The translations under genes were made by a program, and so were the position numbers. This document shows positions 44,992 to 53,700 of a DNA stretch of 64,000 bases, in pieces. How positions within the stretch are numbered: the first letter of the stretch is position 1; each line of letters opens with the position of its first letter. Origin of the DNA: 40CM-4-68-19 sp036513415 (GTDB taxonomy: Bacteria; Myxococcota; Myxococcia; Myxococcales; 40CM-4-68-19); the NCBI GenBank assembly GCA_036513415.1, contig DATBZA010000177.1, positions 1-64,000 on the forward strand, given 5' to 3'. The notes under the pieces are model-generated. The model saw only the letters and a program-made list of their open reading frames with translations, was not told where the DNA came from and did not search any database.

Positions 44992-45618
44992 ATGCCCCGG
45001 CTCAATCATCTTCGATGGTCATCGGCGTTCCTCGTGGCGGCCGCGTTTGCGGCCCACGCTTCGGACGCCACGCACGGCGAGCACTGCGCCGCGCAAGCTT
45101 CGCAAAAGCAGGATGGGAACGCCCGCTATCTGCGGTCGGTGCACCAGTACCCTCTTCCGGAAGTCACGCTGGTCGATCAGGACGGCCGCCGCGTTCCCCT
45201 GCAGGCGGTGCTGCCCTCCGACACGGCCGTCGCCCTGAATTTCGTATTTACGACCTGCACCACCATCTGCCCGGTCATGTCCGCGACGTTTTCGACTGTC
45301 CGCGCCAAGCTGGGCAGCGACGTGCAGGGCCTGCGCATGGTCTCCATCTCCATCGACCCGGCCCACGACCGGCCCGCGACGCTCAAGATGTACGCCAACC
45401 GTTTCGGGGCCCCCCCGGACTGGACGTTCTACACCGGCAGCGCCGACGACATCCGCTCGGTGCTGACCGCCTTCGGGGCGTTCGCCGGCGATAAGGCCAA
45501 CCACCGGCCGATCACGCTGCTCCGCCCCGCCAACGGCAAGGACTGGATCCGGATCGAGGGGTTCGCGAGCGCCGACACGCTCGCCGGCGAGCTTCGCGGG
45601 CTGCGGGCGGAGAAGTAG
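44992..45618 (+). CDS. SCO1/SenC-type copper chaperone
   Basis: 208 residues from ATG 44992, which has GGGAGGA upstream and opens a signal peptide; ATG 44950 overlaps the peptidase gene and is less likely. Thioredoxin fold with copper-binding CTTIC (Cys89, Cys93) and the distal His171 in NHRPITLL. SCO1 proteins deliver copper to oxidases, normally the CuA site of cytochrome oxidase; here, with no cytochrome oxidase gene near, it probably loads the cupredoxin proteins. The extra His/Cys in THGEHCAAQ near the N-terminus might bind metal too. Confidence 0.88.
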   Translation: MPRLNHLRWSSAFLVAAAFAAHASDATHGEHCAAQASQKQDGNARYLRSVHQYPLPEVTLVDQDGRRVPLQAVLPSDTAVALNFVFTTCTTICPVMSATFSTVRAKLGSDVQGLRMVSISIDPAHDRPATLKMYANRFGAPPDWTFYTGSADDIRSVLTAFGAFAGDKANHRPITLLRPANGKDWIRIEGFASADTLAGELRGLRAEK

Positions 45619-45622
45619 CGCC

Positions 45623-47224
45623 TTGTCCCGGAAGAGGGCGTTGCTCTGGCTCGGCGCGGGTGCCCTGGCCCTCGTCCTGGGGCTCGTCGTGATGCTGACC
45701 CTGAGGATCGGCGACAGCCGCGGCCAGAAGCGCATCGCGGCGGGTGAAACGCTCTACCGCGAGGGAAAGCTGCTCTCCGGCGCAACGCTCGAGGCGGTCG
45801 TGCAGGGAGACGTCACCGTCAGCGGCGCGCAATTCAGCTGCGTCGCTTGCCACGGCAGGAGCGGAATGGGCTCCGTCGAGGGCGCGAGGCTGGCCCCTCC
45901 GGTCATCCCCCCTTACCTGGATGCCTCTCGCAAGCTGAAATCCAGGCCACGCCCGCCTTATACCGAAGCGGCCTTGGCCCGCGCGATCCGTGACGGCATC
46001 GACTCCGGCGGAAACCAGCTGGACAGGCTGATGCCGCGTTACCGGATCGGCGACGCCGACATGACTGCGCTGCTGGAGTATCTGCGAACTCTCTCGGCGG
46101 CGCCCTCACCCGGTGCGACGATGGACGAAATCCACTTCGCGACCGTGGTGGCGCCCGGCGTCGCGCCGCAGGCACGCGAAACCATGCTCGGCGTCATCCG
46201 CGGCTTTCTCCGCGCGAAGAATGGGACGTCGCGGGACCGCCGGGCGAGACACATCGCGAGCTGGCCCGAATATTTCGGGCAGTGGGTGCTCCACGTCTGG
46301 GAGCTGGAGGGGCCGCCTTTGACCTGGAAGCGGCAACTCGAGTCCCGCTATCGCGAGCAACCGGTGTTCGCGCTCGTGAGCGGCCTGGGGGGCGACGAGT
46401 GGGGACCCGTCCATCGCTTCTGCGAGTCGCAGCGCATTCCCTGCCTGCTCCCCAACCTCGAGACTCCGCCGGACGCCGGCGAGGACTACTACTCCCTCTA
46501 CTTCTCGCGCGGCGCCGTGCTCGAGGCGCAGGCGATCGCCATGCACCTTCCACCGCTGCCGGAACCGCAGAAGGTCCTCCAGGTCTTCCGCGCCGGAGGT
46601 GCCGGGGAACGCGCTGCCCTGGCGCTGGCGGCCGCGTTGCGCTCCGCGGGTCGCGCCGCTCCCGCCGACCTCACGCTCCCCGCTTCAGCATCCCTCACGT
46701 CCGGGCAACTCCGGCAACACGCCGCGGATCAGCGCGCCACGGCTGTGGTGCTCTGGCTCAACCGTGACGAGGTGGGCGCCTTGCAGCTCTCTTCCCTGGA
46801 AGGAGCTCGCGTCTATTTGTCCTCGACTCTGCTCGGCGCCGACTTCGCCCTCCCCGCGCTGGTCGCATCGAACGTGTTCGTGGCCCATCCGTACGCGTTG
46901 CCCGGCGAGGCGAGCCAGCGCTTCCTCCGCGTCTCGGGATGGATGACCGGCCAGGGCCTTCCGCCGGCAAAAGGGTCTGAGCGCCGCATCGCAGACCAGA
47001 CCTTCTTCACGATGACGCTCCTGAACGAGGGCGTGATGCACGTGAACAAGAACTTCTACCGCGACTACATGCTCGAGGTGATGGACCACTTTTCTGGATT
47101 CGAGTCCTTCTCCAGCCTGTATCCGCGGCTCAGCTTCGGGCCGGGCCAACGGTACCTGTCCAAGGGATGCCATCTGGTTCGGCTCGACGGAAGCGACTCG
47201 GCCCCGGAGTGGCACTTGCCATAG
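45623..47224 (+). CDS. Cytochrome c fused to a periplasmic-binding-protein-like domain
   Basis: 533 residues from TTG 45623, four bases after the SCO1 stop. An N-terminal membrane anchor (about 7-27) is followed by a class I cytochrome c domain with CVACH (Cys73, Cys76, His77) and a Met in QLDRLMPRYRIGDADMTALL as probable sixth ligand. Residues about 160-530 resemble a type 1 periplasmic-binding-protein fold (ABC-type solute receptor: FALVSGLGGDEWGPVHRFCE, VLQVFRAGGAGERAALALAA, VYLSSTLLGADF). It could take electrons from the copper proteins; the receptor domain may bind a signal or substrate. Last gene of the operon. Confidence 0.82.
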   Translation: MSRKRALLWLGAGALALVLGLVVMLTLRIGDSRGQKRIAAGETLYREGKLLSGATLEAVVQGDVTVSGAQFSCVACHGRSGMGSVEGARLAPPVIPPYLDASRKLKSRPRPPYTEAALARAIRDGIDSGGNQLDRLMPRYRIGDADMTALLEYLRTLSAAPSPGATMDEIHFATVVAPGVAPQARETMLGVIRGFLRAKNGTSRDRRARHIASWPEYFGQWVLHVWELEGPPLTWKRQLESRYREQPVFALVSGLGGDEWGPVHRFCESQRIPCLLPNLETPPDAGEDYYSLYFSRGAVLEAQAIAMHLPPLPEPQKVLQVFRAGGAGERAALALAAALRSAGRAAPADLTLPASASLTSGQLRQHAADQRATAVVLWLNRDEVGALQLSSLEGARVYLSSTLLGADFALPALVASNVFVAHPYALPGEASQRFLRVSGWMTGQGLPPAKGSERRIADQTFFTMTLLNEGVMHVNKNFYRDYMLEVMDHFSGFESFSSLYPRLSFGPGQRYLSKGCHLVRLDGSDSAPEWHLP

Positions 47225-47254
47225 CCCCGGCCACCGGAGGTGGCTTAGGGGCTA
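47222..47254 (+). terminator. Possible terminator of the copper-protein operon
   Basis: TAGCCCC (47222-47228, including the stop codon) pairs with GGGGCTA (47248-47254); an inner stem GCCACC/GGTGGC closes on GGA. Strong hairpin, no T-run. Confidence 0.5.
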
Positions 47255-47310
47255 CGCATGAGCGTGGTCATTCGGCAGTTCCGGTCGTGAGCGCGTTCTT
47301 GTGTAGCATC

Positions 47311-47538
47311 TCACCCTCCTCCGCGCCGTCTCGACAAGAGCTGCACCGTCGACGCGCGTCGCGACGCCCACCATGCCTCGAGTTGATCGGCGTCAGCGTA
47401 CCAACGCCGTCCGAGCCGTGCGGCGGGCAAGCCTTCGCGGGCGATCCAGGAGAGCACCAGGCGGCGCGCGCCCACGGCCTGCTGCAACCCCAGGTGGTCG
47501 CCGATCTCCCTCAACCCTTGCAGAACGTGCGGTGACAC
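47311..47538 (-). CDS. Small helix-turn-helix (excisionase/HTH_17-like) protein, copy 2
   Basis: 75 residues from GTG 47538, chosen because it aligns with the starts of the paralogues at 32119 and 56127 and has GAGGAGG at the right distance; GTG 47556 would add six residues covering that site. Same architecture: LREIGDHLGLQ, GARRLVLSWI, LPAARLGRRWYADADQLEAW. It lies 80 bases downstream of the secreted-protein gene on the same strand, with that gene's terminator between them. Confidence 0.75.
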   Translation of the reverse strand: MSPHVLQGLREIGDHLGLQQAVGARRLVLSWIAREGLPAARLGRRWYADADQLEAWWASRRASTVQLLSRRRGGG

Positions 47539-47557
47539 AGCGTCCTCCTCGGCCACG

Positions 47558-47597
47558 AAAAATCAGCAAGGGCCCGTCCTTCGCTTGGGCCCTTCCT
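47558..47597 (-). terminator. Rho-independent terminator after the secreted protein gene
   Basis: On the minus strand AAGGGCCC (47594-47587) pairs with GGGCCCTT (47575-47568) around an 11-base loop, and five T residues (47562-47558) follow shortly after. It ends 20 bases before the GTG of the small HTH gene, so it separates or attenuates the two genes. Confidence 0.75.
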
Positions 47598-47617
47598 GAA
47601 ATCCGTTCATGCCGGTG

Positions 47618-48730
47618 CTAGCGCGAGTTGTGGACGTACCCGGAGGTGAACGTGCCGGCCTTCTGGTACCGGTAGCCCGCCGGCCCCACGATCGACATGG
47701 AGAAGGTCCCGATTCCCGCAACCGGAGCGGTGGAGAGATCGCAGGCCTGATACGTGTACGTGTACCCGGGTTTCCCATTGACCAGCCCGTCGCCGGCCAG
47801 GTTCACGCACGACCCCGCGTATGAGGCCGAGCGGATGTTCGAGCTGCGCATCCGCGTGTTCTTCGAGCGATCGGAGTAGTCCACGCGATTCCGCTCAGGG
47901 TGCGAATCGCTGTGGCGGTGCTGGCAGGTGTCGTGGTCCTTGTCCTCACCCCAGCCGTGATCCTCGTCGGGCGGCCGGGTCGGGTGCGCTTGCCCGGTGC
48001 CGACCATGTTGTTGAAGGCGAAGATGTTGTCGAGGACGGCGAGGCCGAAGTTGTCCAGGGTAGCGTCGGCCGGGTCGGGTCCGGTGTCGAAGAAGATCTT
48101 GACCCCGGTGATCTTCTCGCCGGGCGTCATCGGCGGCACTGCTTCGGCAGGGCTCCAGCGCAGCCGGCTCCAGCCCTGGGCCGGCGCGCCGAGTGCGGTG
48201 TCGAGCAGGGAAGGGGTGCCGCAGACGATGGTGTGCGTCGTCTTGACCAGGGTCACACAGTCGACGGCCTCGATCTCGAACCGCGGCGAGCCTTCGGTGC
48301 CCAGGGCCGCGGTGGGATCGGGATTGCCGCAATGCGAGCCGACAGGCGATCCGCTCGGGGCTCCGAAGGCAAGCTCCTTCCGAAGATCGTAGCCGAACAT
48401 GGGCAACGCGACGTTGGTGACGGTGATCAGCTGACCTTCAAGCCCGGTCAGTGTGGCTCCGGCCTGGCCAGGCTCCAGGGAAGGTCCACTCTTCGCGAGC
48501 ACCAGGCCCTGGTTCGTCCCGTCGTCGAGGTCGGCGGGAGTGCAGACGTAGAGCAGATCGCCGGCGCTGCCCGGACAGCCGAGGCCCTTTCTCCAAAACG
48601 CTGCGACGTAGCTGTTGGGGTCGTTCATCTCGAACGGCACGACCTGGAAATCCGGCGGCTCGTTTCCAGGCGGCGGGGACCCTCCCGGCAGGATGCCGCC
48701 CAATGCGATCAGACCGAGCATTGCGATCAT
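47618..48730 (-). CDS. Secreted protein of a two-member local family (member 1)
   Basis: 370 residues with a short hydrophobic leader (MIAMLGLIALGGILPGG). Clearly paralogous to the protein at 56949: shared GLGCP, FGYDLRKE, GSHCG, GWSRLRW, VLDNI, the acidic/His-rich linker DEDHGWGEDKDHD, and a C-terminal domain with RNRVDYSDRS, NGKPGYTYTYQACD, IGTFSMSIVGPAGYRYQKAG. That last domain resembles the post-COAP-1 type module of myxobacterial surface proteins. Ten Cys suggest disulfides. Function unknown; followed by the small HTH gene copy 2. Confidence 0.75.
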   Translation of the reverse strand: MIAMLGLIALGGILPGGSPPPGNEPPDFQVVPFEMNDPNSYVAAFWRKGLGCPGSAGDLLYVCTPADLDDGTNQGLVLAKSGPSLEPGQAGATLTGLEGQLITVTNVALPMFGYDLRKELAFGAPSGSPVGSHCGNPDPTAALGTEGSPRFEIEAVDCVTLVKTTHTIVCGTPSLLDTALGAPAQGWSRLRWSPAEAVPPMTPGEKITGVKIFFDTGPDPADATLDNFGLAVLDNIFAFNNMVGTGQAHPTRPPDEDHGWGEDKDHDTCQHRHSDSHPERNRVDYSDRSKNTRMRSSNIRSASYAGSCVNLAGDGLVNGKPGYTYTYQACDLSTAPVAGIGTFSMSIVGPAGYRYQKAGTFTSGYVHNSR

Positions 48731-49411
48731 GGCGATACCTCGATAGTTGGAAAAGGTTGATCAATCGGCAAAAGGGCGCACCAAGCCGCCTGCCGCGACG
48801 AGACCATCGCGCCATTGGCTTGGAGTTCCGCGCGCTGTTGGACGACCCGATCAGTTCTGCTTCATCGGCACTGCCTCTCTGCGAATTCGATTCCTGCTTT
48901 CAACTCCTGGGGCCTGCGACGTGCTCGACTCTCCTGGCAGAGGTGCGACGGAGCGGACCAGTGCAACGACCGTACCGTGTCGGTCGGAATGACGGTGTAG
49001 GACCGCTCTTCAGAGGGAAACCAGGAGGAAATCAGGGCTTCCATTCGGGGAGCCGCGACATCCGTCGAGAGATGTAGGTCAGATCCCTTACAAATATGCC
49101 GCCATCGCCAAAATACACCTCGGGAGAAGTTACCGAAGTGGGCTCGGCTGCGGCACGCACTGCGGGCCTCCATCTCCCAAGCCGGCGCGGCGAATTCCGT
49201 TATTTCCGCAATTCGCGGGGCCTCCGGTTCGGATAAATAGCCGCGGATGGCCGATCCAAGCCGGATTACGCGATCAGGAACCAATTACCGAAGCGAGGTA
49301 GCGCCGCAACGTGCGCTCCAGGGCACCCGCAGCGATTGCCGCTCGACAGGCAGCAGCGGAACGAGCGCCCGTTGCGACGCAGGCGCAGAGCGCGCGCCGT
49401 CAACTTTGAGG
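48731..49411. other. Long intergenic region, no gene recognised
   Basis: 681 bases between two minus-strand genes. It is lower in GC than the surroundings (for example 49080-49140). TTACCGAAG occurs twice (49130-49138, 49286-49294). Short open frames here have no recognisable product. It must contain the promoter of the secreted protein gene, but no clear -35/-10 pair stands out. Confidence 0.5.
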
Positions 49412-50665
49412 TCAGCCCTGCTGGCCGCGCAGCCAGGCTGCTACGGCTTCCGTCCGGCTCCGCAGCCCGTGCTCGCGGAGGAGGCGATCCACGTGGGTCC
49501 GCACGGTGCGGTGCGCGACGCCCAGGCGCGAGGCGACTTCCTTGTCCGAGAGCCCCGACGCGATCAGTGCGAGCACTTGCGACTGGCGGGGACTGAGCCG
49601 CAGCCGGTGCACCGAGGATTCGAGCCGCCGGTAGGCGCCGGAGGCGTGCGAGGCCAGCTCAGCGAGGACGCGCTCGTCCTCCGGGGAGAAGGCGGATTCC
49701 CGGAACGAGGCAAGGTACGTCAGCCCCACGACTCCCCCCTCGCTGGCGAGCGGGAAGTACATGGAGGAGCGCAGCGGGAATTGCCCTGCCTGTCCCAGGA
49801 AGTCCTCTTCGCTGCGGACCCCCCCGACGATCAGCTTGAACAGCGCCAGCGCTCTTTGCCGCACGAGCTCCAGCGTCTGGTCGGAGCACTCTGAGGTGGC
49901 GGCGTGAACGTCGACCACGGGATCGGTCCCGGGTCGCGCAATCACCGCAGCGCCGACGTCGAAGCGAACCGACCGCTCGAGCGCGCGCGGCAGGAGCCCC
50001 GCCAGATGCGCGTAGGAACGAGGCTCGAGCTGCTGTTCGCCGGGGCCCCTTCCAGCGGAGGCCTGAGTCGATCCAGGCGGTTTGGAGCTTCCGGCCGTGG
50101 AGAGGAGCGCCCGGACCGTCAAGCCGAGCTGCTCGGGGCTGGGACTCTTCAGGACGATCACCGGATCGGAGGCGAACGCCTCGAGAAGCGCCGGCACCTC
50201 GGAGTCCGACGCTGTCAGGATGGCGGGGATGCCAGGCTGAAGGGCGTGCACGCGGCCGACGAGCTCCTGCCCGGCAGCTCCGGATCCCACGATCACGGCG
50301 GGCCGCAGCTCCAGCGCCTCCCGAGCGACGCGCTCCCGGGCGGGAGCGATGACGACCCGGTACCCCGGACCAACGTTCCGGCGCACCGCGTCCGCCAGCG
50401 AATCGGCGGCAGCGACGAGTATCGTCGCGACCGCGTGGTCGGATACGGCAGCGAGCTTGCGGCTGGATGGGGTGAGCGCGTCCGCCGCCGCGGCCAGGTC
50501 ATCCAGTGCCTGGAGAAAGCGCTCCAGGGCCCCTCTTTCCAGGCTCGCGGCGGGCGGGACGGCGGCTGCCTGAAAGGTTGCCAGCACGCGCTCTACGCGC
50601 ATGCGAAGAAAACCGGCGAGCGGAGACGCATCGCCTGCGGTGCGGTCGGATTGCATCGGTAGCAC
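49412..50665 (-). CDS. LuxR-family regulator with receiver-like and GAF domains
   Basis: 417 residues. N-terminal 1-90 helical; about 95-200 a receiver-like fold lacking a clear phosphoacceptor pattern (VIAPARERVAREALELRPAV, PGIPAILTASDSEVPALLEA); about 230-345 GAF-like; C-terminal LuxR helix-turn-helix (LSPRQSQVLALIASGLSDKE, VASRLGVAHRTVRTHVDRLL). Start is ATG 50665 or 50656. It is divergent from the poly-HAMP kinase with only 36 bases between start codons, so the pair probably shares a control region and may act in one pathway, perhaps with the kinases downstream. Confidence 0.82.
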   Translation of the reverse strand: MLPMQSDRTAGDASPLAGFLRMRVERVLATFQAAAVPPAASLERGALERFLQALDDLAAAADALTPSSRKLAAVSDHAVATILVAAADSLADAVRRNVGPGYRVVIAPARERVAREALELRPAVIVGSGAAGQELVGRVHALQPGIPAILTASDSEVPALLEAFASDPVIVLKSPSPEQLGLTVRALLSTAGSSKPPGSTQASAGRGPGEQQLEPRSYAHLAGLLPRALERSVRFDVGAAVIARPGTDPVVDVHAATSECSDQTLELVRQRALALFKLIVGGVRSEEDFLGQAGQFPLRSSMYFPLASEGGVVGLTYLASFRESAFSPEDERVLAELASHASGAYRRLESSVHRLRLSPRQSQVLALIASGLSDKEVASRLGVAHRTVRTHVDRLLREHGLRSRTEAVAAWLRGQQG

Positions 50666-50701
50666 ACTACACCCGACGCGGCGTGTCCGCCCGGAGGAGC
50701 T

Positions 50702-53700
50702 GTGGAATCACTCGAGGCAGTCCCTGCTGGTGCGCGGCCGTTGCCGCGGGCGCGCTCCCTCCAAGCCGACATCGATCGGATCGTCCGGGCGCTCGAGGCC
50801 GCCGCCGAGGGCGATTTCCGCGCCCGGCCGCGGCTGGACCCGGCTCATCCACTTGCCCGCATCGCAAGCGCCGCGGAACGCCTGATCTCACGCAACACGC
50901 GCCTTGCCCGCGAGCTGCACCGCGTCTGCCGGCGGGTCGGGGTCGAGGGGAGGCTCTCGGAGCGAGCCGATGCTTCGCTTCTTCCCGGCCAGTACGCGGA
51001 CGCGCTCGGCGCGGTGAACGATCTGCTCGACCAGCTCACCTGGCACGCCGGGGAAACCGCCGCGGTCGCCCATGCGCTGGAGCAAGGCGAGCTCGGGCGC
51101 ACCATGCCGCTGGATGCTCCGGACGGTGCCCCGCTGCGCGGCCAGGCTTTGCGGGTCGCGCGCAGCATGAACGCGCTGGTCTCGAGGCTCCGCGCCATCC
51201 GGACGGAGGTGATCCGCATCGCCGGCGAAGTCGGGACCGCCGGGCGGCTGGGCGGACAGGCGCAGGTGCCCGGCGCCAGTGGCGCGTGGAGGGAGCTGGT
51301 CCAGGCCGTGAACCTGCTCGCGGCCAACCTCACCTCCCAGGTCCGGAACATCGCGCTCGTGACGACCGCGGTCGCGCGAGGCGACCTGTCGCGGAAGATC
51401 ACCGTGCCGGCCCAAGGGGAAATTCTCGAGCTGAAGGAGACCGTCAACGAGATGGTCGACCAGCTTCGGGCCTTCGCCGCCGAGGTCACGCGCGTGGCCC
51501 GCGAGGTGGGCACCGAAGGCAAGCTGGGCGGCCAGGCCGACGTGAAGGGCGTGTCGGGCGTGTGGAAGGACCTGACCGACAACGTGAACTTCATGGCCTC
51601 GAACCTCACCACGCAGGTCCGCAGCATCGTGAAGGTGGTCACCGCGGTGGCCAACGGTGAGCTGAGCGAGAAGCTGCAAGTGAACGCGCAGGGCGAGATC
51701 GCCGCGCTGGGTGAAACGCTCAACAGCATGACCCGCACGCTGTCGATCTTCGCACAGCAGGTCACCAGCGTCGCGCGCACCGTCGGCGTGGAGGGCAAGC
51801 TGGGTGCCCAGGCGGAGGTGCCGGGAGTGGCGGGCACCTGGAAGGACCTCACGGACAACGTCAATCTCCTCGCGAACAACCTGACCGCGCAGGTGCGCAA
51901 CATCGCCGAGGTGACCACCGCGGTCGCGCGCGGAGACCTGTCGCGCAAGATCACCGTCCCGGCCCAGGGCGAAATCCTGGAGCTGAAGGAGACCGTGAAC
52001 GAGATGGTGGACCAGCTCCGCTCGTTCGCCGGTGAGGTGACCCGCGTCGCGCGCGAGGTGGGAACGGAAGGCAAGCTGGGCGGGCAGGCCGACGTGAAGG
52101 GCGTGAGCGGCACCTGGAAGGATCTGACCGACAACGTGAACATCCTGGCGGGGAACCTCACCGATCAGGTGCGCAACATCGCCAAGGTGACCACGGCCGT
52201 CGCCAACGGCGATCTCTCTCAAGAGATCACCGTCGACGTGCGCGGAGAAGTGCTGGCGCTGAAGAACACGATCAACACCATGGTGGACCAGCTCCGCTCC
52301 TTCGCTTCCGAGGTGACCCGGGTGGCCAGGGAGGTCGGCACCGAAGGAAGGCTGGGCGCACAGGCCGACGTGCGCGGCGTCGCGGGTGTCTGGAAGGATC
52401 TCACCGACAACGTGAACGTGCTGGCGCGCAACCTGACCGATCAGGTGCGCAACATCGCGCTGGTGACCACCGCCGTAGCCCGCGGCGATCTCTCGCGGAA
52501 GATCACCGTTCCAGCTCAGGGCGAGATCCTGGAGCTGAAGGAGACGGTCAACGAGATGGTGGATCAGCTCCGTGCCTTCGCCGCCGAAGTGACGCGGGTC
52601 GCGCGCGAGGTGGGCAGCGAAGGAAAGCTCGGGGGCCAGGCGCAGGTGCCGGGCGTGGCGGGCACCTGGAAAGACCTGACCGAGAGCGTGAACATGCTCG
52701 CCGGAAACCTGACCTCGCAGGTGCGAAACATCGCCCTGGTGACCACCGCGGTGGCGAACGGCGAGCTGTCGCGCAAGATCACGGTGCCCGCGCGCGGCGA
52801 GATCCGCGAGCTGAAGACCACGGTCAACGCGATGGTCGATCAGCTCCGGGCGTTCACGGCCGAGGTGGTTCGCGTCACGCGCGAGGTCGGCTCTCAGGGA
52901 AAGCTGGGCGGTCAGGCAAACGTGCCGGGAGTCGCGGGCAGCTGGAAGGATCTGACGGACAGCATCAACGAGATGATCGTCGACCTGCGCGAGAGCACGC
53001 AGGCCAACGAGGCACAGGACTGGCTGAACACGAATCTCGCCCGGCTCTCGGGTCTTCTGCAGGGACGGCGCAGCCTCGAGGAGCTGGGGCGCATCGTGCT
53101 CGGCGAGCTTGCGCCGCAGATCTCCGCCCAGTACGCGGCGCTGTTCGTGGCGGAGGGCCCCGGCAGCGCTCCTTCACTGCGGCGCATCAGCGCCTACGGC
53201 CACCCGGGCGCGGCCGCCGGGGAACGATTCGGTCCCGGAGAAGGACTGGTGGGCCAGTGCGCGCTGGAGAAGCGCATCCTGGCCGTCGACGACCTCCCGC
53301 CCGACTACGTCCGCATCCGGTCGGGGATCGGGGAGGCGCCGCCCCGCAGCCTGCTGGTGATGCCCGCGCTGTTCGAAGGCGAAGTAAAGGGCGTGCTCGA
53401 GCTCGCATCGTTGCCTGGGTTCAAGCCGATCCACCGGGTCCTGCTGGAGAAGCTCGCGGAGGGACTCGGCGTCGTGCTGAGCACCATCGCGATCACCTCC
53501 CGGACGGAGCACTTGCTCGAGGAGCTGAAGCTGTCCAACGCGGAGCTCGCCCGGCGGACCCGCGACCTGGAGGACAACGCGCAGCAGCTCGCGCTTGTGT
53601 CGCGCTACAAGTCAGATTTCCTCGCCAATATGTCGCACGAGCTGCGCACACCCTTGAACAGCGTCCTGATCCTTGCTCGCCTCCTGGCGGAGAATCCCCG

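Noticed and set aside
48862..49284. A 140-codon minus-strand frame in the long intergenic region
   Set aside because: No ribosome binding site, motif or leader; composition unlike coding sequence of neighbours.
51240..52970. Regular repeats that could suggest a CRISPR array or tandem repeat locus
   Set aside because: They are 276-base coding repeats of HAMP pairs in frame; there are no spacers.
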